Assembly: GCA_031272035.1 (NCBI GenBank)
Contig: JAISUO010000032.1
Coordinates: 1 to 62,034 of the forward strand
Length of the DNA stretch: 62,034 bases
Source of the DNA: Synergistaceae bacterium
GTDB lineage: Bacteria; Synergistota; Synergistia; Synergistales; Aminobacteriaceae
Reading direction: 5' to 3'
Part shown: piece by piece, positions 8,174 through 15,483 of the stretch
How positions within the stretch are numbered: the first letter of the stretch is position 1
Layout: each line of letters starts with the position of its first letter
Made by a program: the position numbers and the translations under genes
Notes under the pieces: model-generated
Told to the model about the DNA's origin: nothing
Databases searched by the model: none
The model's input: only the letters and a program-made list of their open reading frames with translations

Positions 8174-9187
8174 TTACAGCATCGCGACGATTTTCAGCCT
8201 GTCCGAGGGGTCCACGCTGAGGCTGTGAATGGCCTCCGGCAGCCTGTCGAAGGGGATGACCTCCGTGACGATGGATTTTGCGTCCACCCTGCCCGACGAG
8301 ATCAAATCTATCGCCTCCGGGAACTCCCCCGCGCTGTTTCTCGATCCGTACACCGTCAGCTCACGGTGGGTGATGAGGCTCGTGTCCAGCTCGACGGCGC
8401 TTTTTGGCCAGCCCACCAGGACCACCCGCCCGGTGTAGGCCGCCATGTGCACCACCTGACTGACGGCCGGTCCCGCGCCGGAGGCCTCGATCACCACGTC
8501 CGCCATAACGCCGTCCGTCAGCTTCGCGACCGCCTGAAGCGGGTCCTCGCCGCCGCTGTTCACCACATCGGAGATTCCCAGCTGACGGGCCTTCTCCAGC
8601 CGCTTATCCAGCACGTCCAGCAGAATGGGGCGCGCACCGTAGATTTTCGCCCCCAGCGCGGCCAGCACGCCGATGGTCCCCGCGCCGTAGATGACCACGT
8701 TGTCGCCCCGACCCACCTGAGCCCGATGCAGCACGTGCAGGGAGATGGTGAGAGGCTCGGCCAGGGGGATGTGCTCCCAGGGGAGATTGTCGGGAATCCG
8801 GTGCAGAAGGCGCGTCGGGTGCGTCACGTACTCCCGCATGGCCCCGTCCGTCTGAACGCCCAGAACCTTCAGCTTCGCGCAGCAGTTGGTTCGGCCCTTT
8901 TTGCAGGAAATGCACTCTCCGCAGTAAAGATAGGGGTCGAGAATGACCCGCTCCCCCACGGCGGGAGTGCCCGGAGCGCCGTCCGTCTCCACAACCTCCC
9001 CCGCCGCCTCGTGCCCTGGAATCAGGGGCAGCTTGATGAGCCTGTTGATCCCTTTGTACGAATTGACGTCGGACCCGCATATCCCCAGCGCCCTCAGTTT
9101 GATCAGCGCCTCGCCGGGTTTCCGTTTGGGTTCGGGCTCCTGTCCGATGAAAATTTTGCCCGTTTCTTCCAGCACGACTTTTTTCAT
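8174..9187 (-). CDS. Zinc-dependent alcohol/polyol dehydrogenase (MDR family)
   Basis: The 337-residue enzyme is of the sorbitol/threonine dehydrogenase type. Seen: GICGSD with the catalytic-zinc Cys near residue 37, GHEAAGE, the structural-zinc set CGECISCKKGRTNCC (about 89-103), and a Rossmann motif VIYGAGTIGVLAA. It should oxidise a secondary alcohol of a sugar alcohol or acid with NAD(P)+. It faces away from the 9328-12203 gene run, which encodes a second, related dehydrogenase. The shared divergent control region suggests one pathway. The exact substrate is not readable from sequence. Confidence 0.82.
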   Translation of the reverse strand: MKKVVLEETGKIFIGQEPEPKRKPGEALIKLRALGICGSDVNSYKGINRLIKLPLIPGHEAAGEVVETDGAPGTPAVGERVILDPYLYCGECISCKKGRTNCCAKLKVLGVQTDGAMREYVTHPTRLLHRIPDNLPWEHIPLAEPLTISLHVLHRAQVGRGDNVVIYGAGTIGVLAALGAKIYGARPILLDVLDKRLEKARQLGISDVVNSGGEDPLQAVAKLTDGVMADVVIEASGAGPAVSQVVHMAAYTGRVVLVGWPKSAVELDTSLITHRELTVYGSRNSAGEFPEAIDLISSGRVDAKSIVTEVIPFDRLPEAIHSLSVDPSDRLKIVAML

Positions 9188-9230
9188 TTCGATTTACACT
9201 CCCATTGGCATGAACGTTATTATTGTTTTC

Positions 9231-9240
9231 CGCTATAGCG
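9231..9240. promoter_or_regulatory. Palindrome CGCTATAGCG in divergent control region
   Basis: This perfect ten-base palindrome lies directly before the -35 box of the rightward promoter and about 45 bases before the leftward gene. That is where an operator controlling both directions would be expected. No regulator gene is in the neighbourhood. Confidence 0.4.
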
Positions 9241-9268
9241 TTGAATTTTTCTTTATATATAATATAAC
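9241..9268 (+). promoter_or_regulatory. Promoter of the sugar/polyol oxidation operon
   Basis: TTGAAT (9241-9246) and TATAAC (9263-9268) are 16 bases apart, about 60 bases before the first start codon at 9328. The spacer is almost pure A/T. Confidence 0.55.
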
Positions 9269-9327
9269 AAACTCCTTTTTAAAAATAATATTTTTGAGAA
9301 TCAACATGGAGACAGGAGGTCGAAACA

Positions 9328-10275
9328 ATGCTGTTCAACGACATAAAACTCGTTGCGGTGGCCGGAAGCGGGCAGATGGGGGCGGACACGGCCACTCTTT
9401 GTATCGGAAACGGATTTCGGACCCTCATGCTGACCCACAGCGAAGAGGGGCGCGTCAGGGGTCTGAACAGCGTCAGGAACAATTTTGCGGAGCTCAAAGG
9501 GCAGGGGCTGCTGAACGACCGGCAGATCGAAACCGCGCTGTCGCGCCTGAGAGTGGAGGTCGGCATGGACAAAGGCGCCGACGCCGAGTTCATCTTCGAG
9601 GCGGTTGTGGAGCGTCCCGAGGTCAAAATCGACGTCTACCGGCAGCTGGAGGCCGTCTGCCGGCCCGACGCCATATTCGCCTCCATAACTTCCGGCATTT
9701 CCCCCGACATTCTGGCGGAGGGGATCGCCCGCAAAGACCGCCTTATCGTGACCCACTCCTGGAACCCCGCCCATCTGATTCCTCTGGTGGAGGTCGTCCG
9801 CAGCCGCCACACCAGCGACGAGACCACCCAAACCGCCGTGGACCTCCTGAAGGCCATGAAGCGCGAGGTGGTGGTGCTGAAGAAAAACATTCCGGGCTTC
9901 ATCGGCAATCGCCTCATGCACGCCATGTTTCGGGAAGCCCTGTATCTGGTGGAAAACGGCTACTGCGACCCGGAGGACGTGGATCGCACCGTCTACTACA
10001 GCTTCGGTCAGAGGTACTCCTCCGTCGGGCTTCTGGAGTACTTCGACTCGGTGGGGCTGGACCTGGATTACAACGTCGAGAGCTACCTTTTCGAGACGCT
10101 GTGCGACGCGAAAGCTCCCCAAAAATACCTGGTGGAGCGTTATCAGCGGGGAGACCTGGGCCCCAAAACCGGCAGGGGCGTTTTCGACTGGACCAAAAAG
10201 GACCTGGGGGACTTTCGTACGCGTAAAAATCGGCCCTTTTTCAAAATGTTCAACTGGAATATCGATGTGGAATAA
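9328..10275 (+). CDS. 3-hydroxyacyl-CoA dehydrogenase family oxidoreductase
   Basis: The 315-residue NAD-dependent enzyme has an N-terminal Rossmann motif (VAVAGSGQMG), the SITSGIS segment equivalent to the family's STSSLS, and the catalytic-His region THSWNPAHLIPLVEVV. The C-terminal helical domain follows (IPGFIGNRLMHAMFREAL). The single-copy architecture and sugar-enzyme neighbours suggest the lambda-crystallin/L-gulonate 3-dehydrogenase side of the family rather than beta-oxidation. No acyl-CoA genes are nearby. An AGGAGGT ribosome site stands before the ATG. It is first in a three-gene run with an isomerase and a zinc dehydrogenase. Confidence 0.8.
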   Translation: MLFNDIKLVAVAGSGQMGADTATLCIGNGFRTLMLTHSEEGRVRGLNSVRNNFAELKGQGLLNDRQIETALSRLRVEVGMDKGADAEFIFEAVVERPEVKIDVYRQLEAVCRPDAIFASITSGISPDILAEGIARKDRLIVTHSWNPAHLIPLVEVVRSRHTSDETTQTAVDLLKAMKREVVVLKKNIPGFIGNRLMHAMFREALYLVENGYCDPEDVDRTVYYSFGQRYSSVGLLEYFDSVGLDLDYNVESYLFETLCDAKAPQKYLVERYQRGDLGPKTGRGVFDWTKKDLGDFRTRKNRPFFKMFNWNIDVE

Positions 10276-10312
10276 TAATAACAATAAAAACAGCCTGCGG
10301 AGGTGAATCGAA

Positions 10313-11134
10313 TTGAAGATCAGTTGTTTGCCGGTCTCGCTTTTCGGTGAAATATGCGGCGGGAAAATGGACATTCCGGAGTGGGCCCGGGAGGCGAAGC
10401 GCCTGGGGTTCGACGGATTCGACATCAGCGTCATGTTCCTCAAAAACCGCACCCCCGCGTATCTCGTGGCGCTGAAAAAGGAGCTGGCGGAGATCGGGCT
10501 GCCTCCCGTCATGATGACGGACTACCCCGACTTCACCCATCCCAACCCCCTGCAGCGCGAACGGGAACTGGCGTACCTGACGTCGGACGTCGCCCTCTGC
10601 TCGGAGCTGGGCGTCAAATACCTGAGAATTTTGGCCGGTCAGGCTCACCCCGGCATGGGAATCGAGGAGGGCGTCGACCTGGTGGCGGACTATTTCCACA
10701 AAATCGACCCCTGGGGCAAAAAATTCGGCGTGGAGCTCGTGTACGAGGATCACGCAAAACCGGGAGCCTGGGACTATATCGACTTCAGCTACCCTCCCGA
10801 CATTTTCCTGCAAATTTTCCGGCGCATTCAGGACACCGGCATACGGGTCAACTTCGACACGGGGAACATCGTGGCCTGGGGCATGGACCCGATGGAAATC
10901 CTGCCCGAAATCGTGGATAAAATCTCGACGATTCACGTCACCGACATGGCGGAGAAGGGCCGTTTCAGCCCCGTGGGCATCGGCGACGGCGTGGTGCCGA
11001 ACCGTGAAATCTTCTCCTTTTTGAAGAAACACGGCTTCAACGGCTGGCTGTGCATCGAGGAGGCCAGCGGACGGGGACTGGAAGGGGTTCGCCTGGCTCA
11101 CGACTTCGTCCGCAGTGCCTGGGACGCCGCCTGA
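10313..11134 (+). CDS. Sugar phosphate isomerase/epimerase-like TIM-barrel protein
   Basis: The 273-residue protein belongs to the xylose isomerase-like / AP endonuclease family 2 superfamily. Metal-site segments characteristic of the barrel are visible: VELVYEDH, VNFDTGNIV, TIHVTDMA and a late CIEEASGRG. Such enzymes interconvert or dehydrate keto-sugars or inosose compounds using a divalent metal. The start is TTG at 10313, directly after GGAGGTGAATCGAA. It sits between two dehydrogenases. Together they suggest oxidation of a polyol or sugar acid, isomerisation and a second oxidation. Confidence 0.75.
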   Translation: MKISCLPVSLFGEICGGKMDIPEWAREAKRLGFDGFDISVMFLKNRTPAYLVALKKELAEIGLPPVMMTDYPDFTHPNPLQRERELAYLTSDVALCSELGVKYLRILAGQAHPGMGIEEGVDLVADYFHKIDPWGKKFGVELVYEDHAKPGAWDYIDFSYPPDIFLQIFRRIQDTGIRVNFDTGNIVAWGMDPMEILPEIVDKISTIHVTDMAEKGRFSPVGIGDGVVPNREIFSFLKKHGFNGWLCIEEASGRGLEGVRLAHDFVRSAWDAA

Positions 11135-11171
11135 AAACCACCATAAATTCAATTCGAATGGAGTGTGAAGG

Positions 11172-12203
11172 ATGAAAGCTCTGGTTCTGACGGAATACTA
11201 CAAACTCGAATACAAAGAAGTTCCAACGCCGCGCCCCGGTCCGGGAGAGGTGCTGCTGCGGGTCAAAGCCTGCGCCATCTGCGGCAGTGACGTGCACGGG
11301 TACGACGGGCAGAGCGGCCGGCGCATTCCTCCGGTCGTCATGGGGCACGAAGCCTCCGGCGTCATTGAGGAGACGGGGCCGGAGGTGAAGGCATGGCGCA
11401 AAGGCGACCGCGTCACCTTCGACTCCACAGTCTACTGCGGCTCCTGCCATTACTGCAGAAAAGGACAGATCAACCTCTGCGAAAATCGCATGGTGCTGGG
11501 GGTCTCCTGCGGAGACTACCGCAGAGACGGGGCGATGGCGGAGTACGTGGTTCTGCCGGAGCGCATCCTGTATCGCCTGCCGGACGGGGTGAGCTTCGAA
11601 CAGGCCGCCATGGTGGAGCCCCTGTCCATTGCGGTTCACGCCACCGCCGTCTCTCCGCTGAAGCTGGGGGACAGGGCGGTGGTGCTGGGCGCGGGGACCA
11701 TCGGCCTGATGCTGACGCAAACTCTGGCGACGGCGGGAGCTTCGCAGATCATCGTCTGCGATCTCGACCCCGGGAAGCTGGAGCTGGCCCGAAAGCTGGG
11801 GGCGACCCACACTCTCACCAGCGACTCCGGCACGGCGGGGGCCATTCAGGACATCACCGGCGCGCAGGGGGCCGACATCGCCTTCGAGGCCGTGGGCATT
11901 CCCGCCACATTCTCTCTGGCGGTGAACTGCGTCCATCGGGGAGGCGCGGTGGTCATGGTGGGCAACGTCACCAAAGAGGTGTCCCTGCCGCTGCAAAAGT
12001 GCGTTACGGAACAGATCGGCCTTTACGGGACCTGCTCCTCCTCCGGGGAGTACGACATCTGTCTCGGCCTGATCGGCGGCGGTCGTCTGCGGGTGGACGA
12101 ACTGATCAGCAAAACCGCTCCCCTGGAAGAAGGCGGAAAATGGTTCGACCGGCTTCACGCGGCGGAGCCGGGGCTGATCAAGGTCGTACTGCAGCCCGAT
12201 TGA
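11172..12203 (+). CDS. Zinc-dependent alcohol/polyol dehydrogenase (MDR family)
   Basis: The 343-residue enzyme resembles sorbitol, threonine or galactitol-type dehydrogenases. Visible features are AICGSDVHGYDG with the catalytic Cys, GHEASGV, four structural-zinc cysteines in CGSCHYCRKGQINLC, and the cofactor motif VLGAGTIGLML followed by an acidic VCDLDP. The acidic residue favours NAD+ over NADP+. It is the last gene of the 9328-12203 run and a paralogue of the divergent gene at 8174. The spacing of 37 bases to the previous gene supports co-transcription. No hairpin terminator is obvious after it. Confidence 0.82.
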   Translation: MKALVLTEYYKLEYKEVPTPRPGPGEVLLRVKACAICGSDVHGYDGQSGRRIPPVVMGHEASGVIEETGPEVKAWRKGDRVTFDSTVYCGSCHYCRKGQINLCENRMVLGVSCGDYRRDGAMAEYVVLPERILYRLPDGVSFEQAAMVEPLSIAVHATAVSPLKLGDRAVVLGAGTIGLMLTQTLATAGASQIIVCDLDPGKLELARKLGATHTLTSDSGTAGAIQDITGAQGADIAFEAVGIPATFSLAVNCVHRGGAVVMVGNVTKEVSLPLQKCVTEQIGLYGTCSSSGEYDICLGLIGGGRLRVDELISKTAPLEEGGKWFDRLHAAEPGLIKVVLQPD

Positions 12204-12268
12204 AGTCAGGGGGGACAAGCGGCGTTCGAACAGGACAGGGATCTCCGACGGTCGGGGGAAGAGGTTCG

Positions 12269-12366
12269 TGGCGGAGGTGTGTGGGGATCGAACCCACCAG
12301 AGACAGCGCAAACCGCCTCTCACCGGGTTTGAAGCCCGGGCCCGTCACCAGACGAATCTCACCTCC
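12269..12366 (-). tRNA. selC: tRNA-Sec (anticodon TCA)
   Basis: Read on the minus strand, the gene begins GGAGGTGAG and ends CACCTCCGCCA. It has the oversized layout of selenocysteine tRNA: 98 bases with encoded CCA, a long variable arm, and the anticodon loop CTTCAAA with TCA. The T-arm is GTGGG-TTCGATC-CCCAC. The D-region wording (TCTGGTGACGGG) matches known bacterial selC genes. It shows the cell inserts selenocysteine at UGA codons. No selA, selB or selD lies in this window. Discriminator base is G at 12272. Confidence 0.93.
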
Positions 12367-12490
12367 ACTAAAGATGGCATTTTAGACGATCCCGCCGGAA
12401 AAGTCCATAAGCGCGGGGGCAATACCCCGTCGCGCTGTTGACGACGGAGGAGGGCGACCCCCGCAAAAAACGTCATGCAGGAGCATCAAA

Positions 12491-12519
12491 TTGACGAGAG
12501 CCGGCGGATATAATAAAAT
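12491..12519 (+). promoter_or_regulatory. Promoter of the ferredoxin gene
   Basis: TTGACG (12491-12496) and TAAAAT (12514-12519) are exactly 17 bases apart. They lie about 60 bases before the ferredoxin start codon. The promoter may also read through into the CAU tRNA at 12790. Confidence 0.6.
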
Positions 12520-12575
12520 AAGGCGCTTGTGTGGAGCACTGATGAAGGAGCCCGATGTGGAGGTGAAAGGGTGTT

Positions 12576-12767
12576 ATGAAAATTTCTATAGACCAGCAGC
12601 GGTGCATCGGGTGCGGTGTTTGCAGTCAGGTTTGTCCGGAAATTTTCCGTCTGGACGAAGCGGCGGGGCTGGCGGTGCTTCTGTCGTCCGAAAAAGACGC
12701 CCCCGGTCTTGCGGAAGCGGAAAGCAGCTGTCCGGTGAGTTGTATTCGCGTAGAAGAAAAGGTATAA
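12576..12767 (+). CDS. Small ferredoxin with one [4Fe-4S] cluster
   Basis: The 63-residue electron carrier has CIGCGVCSQVCP near the N-terminus and a fourth remote cysteine in SSCPVSCI. This is the single-cluster ferredoxin pattern seen in Thermotoga and clostridia-like anaerobes. The protein is acidic, as expected. GGAGGTGAAAGGG precedes the ATG. It is a cytoplasmic low-potential carrier; no oxidoreductase partner lies beside it. A tRNA gene starts 22 bases after its stop, so both may share a transcript. Confidence 0.9.
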   Translation: MKISIDQQRCIGCGVCSQVCPEIFRLDEAAGLAVLLSSEKDAPGLAEAESSCPVSCIRVEEKV

Positions 12768-12789
12768 TGTCCCCTGTTTTTGCAAAATC

Positions 12790-12866
12790 GGGCCCATAGC
12801 TCAAGTGGTTAGAGCCACCGGCTCATAACCGGAAGGTTCCTGGTTCAAGTCCAGGTGGGCCCACCA
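12790..12866 (+). tRNA. tRNA with CAT anticodon, probably tRNA-Ile2 (lysidine type)
   Basis: The 77-base cloverleaf runs GGGCCCATAGCTCA to TGGGCCCACCA, with CCA encoded. Anticodon loop is CTCATAA. It has no initiator features. The C4-G69 and C5-G68 pairs in the acceptor and the CGGCTCATAACCG arm resemble tRNA-Ile2, whose C34 is changed to lysidine by TilS. Elongator tRNA-Met shares the anticodon and is the alternative. Confidence 0.85.
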
Positions 12867-12898
12867 GTACAATTGACAGCATGTTGCCATAAATAATA

Positions 12899-12930
12899 AA
12901 ACTCCGGTCCCGTCCGGAGTTTTTGCTTTT
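12899..12930 (+). terminator. Rho-independent terminator after the CAU tRNA
   Basis: ACTCCGG and CCGGAGT pair around a six-base loop and are followed by TTTTGCTTTT. The hairpin closes the ferredoxin-tRNA transcription unit. Confidence 0.8.
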
Positions 12931-12967
12931 TCAGCCGCATGTATCAGCTCGCAGCCTTAAGGCCGCC

Positions 12968-13240
12968 CTATAAACTGTAAATATCCGCGTGTGAGCCCGT
13001 CCGTGAAAGATACACAGACTCGTCGTCAATAGCGTAGATTAATATCCAATCCGTTTCTATGTGACAACTGCGGAATCCGATGAATCTTCCCCTGAGAGGA
13101 TGATCTTTTAAACCGGGCGGCAAACAACCCTCCATCGCGAGAGAAAAAATCACAATATCCAATTTGCCTATGTCTTTCCCCCGCTTTTGCATCAAATCGT
13201 ATTCATGTTTAAATTTTTTCGCCAGTTTAACGGTTCTCAT
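12968..13240 (-). CDS. YafQ/RelE-family mRNA interferase toxin
   Basis: The 90-residue protein is a RelE-superfamily ribosome-dependent mRNA endonuclease of the YafQ branch. The catalytic set is all present in the right order: His in KDHPL, His in SCHIETDW with the following Asp-Trp, and the C-terminal His in RTGSHADIY. Its antitoxin gene lies three bases upstream (13244-13402), the usual order. It is the first of three toxin-antitoxin modules within 3.4 kb. On free expression it should stop growth by cutting mRNA on the ribosome. Confidence 0.88.
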   Translation of the reverse strand: MRTVKLAKKFKHEYDLMQKRGKDIGKLDIVIFSLAMEGCLPPGLKDHPLRGRFIGFRSCHIETDWILIYAIDDESVYLSRTGSHADIYSL

Positions 13241-13243
13241 ATT

Positions 13244-13402
13244 TCAGCTTTTCAGGTATTTGAAGAGATCGTCAAGAGAAGTAAAAGTCACCCCACCCCC
13301 TTCGTTCAATTCACGACATGCTTTTAACGTTTCCTGGTTGGGAGTCTCTTCTTCTATGTCCGTCGTTGCGTTGTTGGCATTTTTAATTTTTGTTATTTCC
13401 AT
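13244..13402 (-). CDS. Antitoxin of the YafQ-type toxin, unusually short
   Basis: The 52-residue protein ends NQETLKACRELNEGGG followed by FTSLDDLFKYLKS. That matches the toxin-neutralising tail of RelB/DinJ antitoxins (NxETLxA...SxxDLFKxL). The ribbon-helix-helix DNA-binding half normally found before it is absent. I chose ATG 13402 because GGAGGCGACAGAA precedes it; a longer frame to 13438 adds 12 basic residues without an RHH pattern. It neighbours the toxin with three bases between. Either it is a genuine neutralisation-only antitoxin or a shortened one. Confidence 0.75.
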   Translation of the reverse strand: MEITKIKNANNATTDIEEETPNQETLKACRELNEGGGVTFTSLDDLFKYLKS

Positions 13403-13535
13403 TTTCTGTCGCCTCCATTCTTTTCTTCTGGATGACAATATCAGAAAGAAAATCGCTTCTGAGAGGAATATCCTGCTCTAATGTCGCCGGCTCCGATACT
13501 GGCCTGGCTTCGCGAGCTGTCTCCAGAACAAGAAA

Positions 13536-13614
13536 CCTCGCCCGGTACGTCAGGCGAGGCACGGGGCTCCCCTGACGCTACGCTCTCCGAAACTACGCCT
13601 CCCGTAACGGAGAG
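13536..13614. repeat. Two GC-rich hairpins in the gap between TA modules
   Basis: CCTCGCC (13536-13542) pairs with GGCGAGG (13553-13559), and CTCTCCG (13583-13589) pairs with CGGAGAG (13608-13614). They lie in the 257-base gap between the YafQ module and HicAB. The second is flanked by CTCCC and GGGAG segments that can extend it. They may be an intergenic repeat family or terminators for the minus-strand HicAB genes, although there is no T-run. Confidence 0.45.
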
Positions 13615-13659
13615 GGAGCGGAACGAGGTTAACAAAAGCATACCACATTTGTCGAAAAT

Positions 13660-14004
13660 TTAACTGCTCAGTTTATAGAGCGCATACTGATTCAGCGAAA
13701 CTCCTTCCCGTTCCGCTTCGAGGGCAAGTTTCGCGTGAAGCGTTTTAGGAAGTCTCAGGACAAATTTACCGCTGAATTTCTTTTCATCGGCGGGGACAGG
13801 AACAGAAAAACCGGCTTCCAGCCTCATTTCAATCCAGAGTTCCATCGCTTCGCGAATTCTGGAGGCAGCTTCCTCCGCAGTGGCTCCGTGACTCATGCAT
13901 CCGTCCAATTCTTTGACTGTGGCGAAATAATATTCGCCGCTTTCGTCGTTCATGTGCCTGATAATCACGCTATAGGGCAGTTTCATATACTCCGATATAT
14001 CCAT
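13660..14004 (-). CDS. hicB: HicB antitoxin
   Basis: The 114-residue protein has the two-part HicB layout. The N-terminal domain is a partial RNase H fold (YSVIIRHMND, YYFATVKELDGCMSHGATAEEA) that caps the HicA toxin. The C-terminal part (KFVLRLPKTLHAKLALEAEREGVS) is a ribbon-helix-helix DNA-binding domain, so it should repress its own promoter. It lies 15 bases downstream of hicA, the common hicA-hicB order. Confidence 0.9.
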   Translation of the reverse strand: MDISEYMKLPYSVIIRHMNDESGEYYFATVKELDGCMSHGATAEEAASRIREAMELWIEMRLEAGFSVPVPADEKKFSGKFVLRLPKTLHAKLALEAEREGVSLNQYALYKLSS

Positions 14005-14019
14005 CGTTTTATCCTCTCC

Positions 14020-14247
14020 CTATTTTTCGCCAATCAGCGTCAAAATATCTTCAATATACGCTTTTGGAACGGGGGATCCATATACCAACGTGATAAAATT
14101 GCCCGCAGCGTTGGCATAACCCCGATGTGAACCTTTCTGACGTTTAAAGACATAACCATTCTTTTCAAGAACTTTTTCAGCTTCGCTGAAGCGAATGCCG
14201 TTAGGCTGAGTTTTCATTTTTTGGATAATCTTTTTAATATCTGGCAT
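14020..14247 (-). CDS. hicA: HicA mRNA interferase toxin
   Basis: The 75-residue double-stranded-RNA-binding-like toxin has the key histidine in RQKGSHRGY and the typical start IRFSEAEKVLEKNGYVFKR. HicA toxins cleave mRNA independently of the ribosome and are blocked by HicB, encoded just downstream. The proposed ATG 14247 follows GAAGGGGAGCG; the open frame extends upstream to 14379 through sequence that belongs to another element. A TATAAT on the minus strand lies about 20 bases before the start codon. Confidence 0.88.
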   Translation of the reverse strand: MPDIKKIIQKMKTQPNGIRFSEAEKVLEKNGYVFKRQKGSHRGYANAAGNFITLVYGSPVPKAYIEDILTLIGEK

Positions 14248-14315
14248 TTCGCTCCCCTTCGTGATTATTATAATACTAAATTCAGTACCATATAAAAAGA
14301 GGGATCTGTCTGGGG

Positions 14316-14513
14316 CATCCCCCCGAAAGGGGGTGATAGCGTGGAAGAAAAAATAAAACCAGCAATAGCTGTCCTTCAACTATTGCCAGCCATCGCCGAA
14401 CTGATCCGGCTCATCAAAGCGCTCTAACCTTCGCCTGGGTGTAAGTCCTGGTGAGGGTGGAGACCCCTCATCGGGCAGCCTGTAACCACCCGTATGACCT
14501 CTCCCATACGGGT
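14316..14513 (+). ncRNA. Candidate structured RNA element with four hairpins
   Basis: Four stems occur in 200 bases: CCCCC-GAAA-GGGGG (14320-14333), GCAATAG/CTATTGC (14362-14368/14380-14386), TGAGGG/CCCTCA (14452-14457/14465-14470) and ACCCGTATG/CATACGGGT (14488-14496/14505-14513). The first ties up a ribosome-binding site for a small reading frame at 14341. The last is terminator-shaped but lacks a T-run. It resembles no RNA family I know. It could be a regulated mRNA for a toxic peptide, a mobile-element remnant or a non-coding RNA. Confidence 0.4.
14341..14427 (+). CDS. Possible 28-residue amphipathic peptide
   Basis: The frame starts at GTG after AAAGGGGGTGATAGC and encodes a peptide with a short charged start (MEEKIKP) and a hydrophobic or amphipathic rest (AIAVLQLLPAIAELIRLIKAL). 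It ends in TAA. The ribosome site is the 3' arm of a five-pair GAAA-loop hairpin, so translation may be gated. Size, composition and placement between toxin-antitoxin modules are like type I toxins or holin-like toxins, but I recognise no family. The frame could be chance within a structured RNA. Confidence 0.4.
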   Translation: MEEKIKPAIAVLQLLPAIAELIRLIKAL

Positions 14514-14587
14514 ATTATACCATCCAGATCTTGCGACGTGACGTCCCGAAATTTTCTGAGGAATGACATAAAACTCGGCGTCTGACT

Positions 14588-15298
14588 TTATCGTCTGTTT
14601 TTTGGCCAAAAGATGATGCCTGTAAAAGCGACAGCCGGCAAGGCGACAAAAGCGAAGCAGAAAAGCGCGATATACGGTTTGCCTCTGATGAGATTCATCG
14701 CTGTGAGCGCGGCGGAAACAAGCAGCCAGGTGGTTGAGAAGATTTTCAGAAACGATCTGAAGACCGGCATTTCGCCCAGGGGCCAGAGGTACTCCCGCAC
14801 ATAAATGTCAAATCTCCGCCACTGGCTGGCGAACGGCAATAAGCGGAAATCGGATTCGGGCGCGACAATTCGGGCGATGACGAGGCTCGCGATGATCAGG
14901 ACGAAAATTGCCGTCGTAATGACCGCGGGCGTCCAAAAGTCCGGATAGCCGCTGCGATAAGACAACCAGAACAGCAGAACGTGACCGCCGCAGATGAAAA
15001 GCCCAAACGTGGCGGCGCAGCCGAGCGCGCCCGGTACGTTGCTCCAGGGGTTGCAATCCTCGGGAACCGGCGTTCTGTCGCCAATCACCCCGTCCGTGCG
15101 CATGAAAACCGCACACCAAAAACACGCGACCGCAACGGCTGAAGTTATGAACGCCATAAGAAAAGGAAAAAGCATATAACGGCTGATAAAAAAGAAATAC
15201 CAGCTATACAAGGACGCGACAAGAAACAGTTCTCCGTTGCCCACGAAAGCAGCCTGACGCGCTTTTCTCGTATTGTTCCAGTACCAGTAATCGCTCAT
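14588..15298 (-). CDS. Multi-pass membrane protein of unknown function
   Basis: The 236-residue protein has about six hydrophobic segments (near residues 25-45, 47-66, 90-112, 122-146, 185-206 and 210-232), with a cytoplasm- or exterior-facing loop around the QWRRFDIYVREYLWPLGEMP segment. It has no signal peptide and no family motif I recognise. It stands alone between HicA and TacAT and may belong to the same accessory island. Its base composition is a little more AT-rich than the flanking core genes. Confidence 0.7.
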   Translation of the reverse strand: MSDYWYWNNTRKARQAAFVGNGELFLVASLYSWYFFFISRYMLFPFLMAFITSAVAVACFWCAVFMRTDGVIGDRTPVPEDCNPWSNVPGALGCAATFGLFICGGHVLLFWLSYRSGYPDFWTPAVITTAIFVLIIASLVIARIVAPESDFRLLPFASQWRRFDIYVREYLWPLGEMPVFRSFLKIFSTTWLLVSAALTAMNLIRGKPYIALFCFAFVALPAVAFTGIIFWPKNRR

Positions 15299-15483
15299 CG
15301 CGTGTCACTCCAAACATTGAAGTTTGAGCTGCCGGAAAGTCAGGGAGACGTTTGATGAAAATTGTAGTTAAATATTAAGCAAAAATCTACGGCAAAATAC
15401 ACGAGCCGCGGAACGCGCAGGTGGGACGCCTTCTTGACTTGTATCGCTGCTGTCACTACAATTATTCAAAGGAGGTGACTGTC

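Noticed and set aside
13481-13663. A 60-codon + strand frame between the YafQ module and HicAB
   Set aside because: It consists mostly of the two GC-rich hairpins and its composition (Pro, Glu, Ser, Thr) follows from them; there is no ribosome site.
14424-14609. A 61-codon minus-strand frame across the structured element
   Set aside because: Its second half is the complement of the hairpin region and its start overlaps the end of the membrane-protein gene; no family motif. It cannot be fully excluded.
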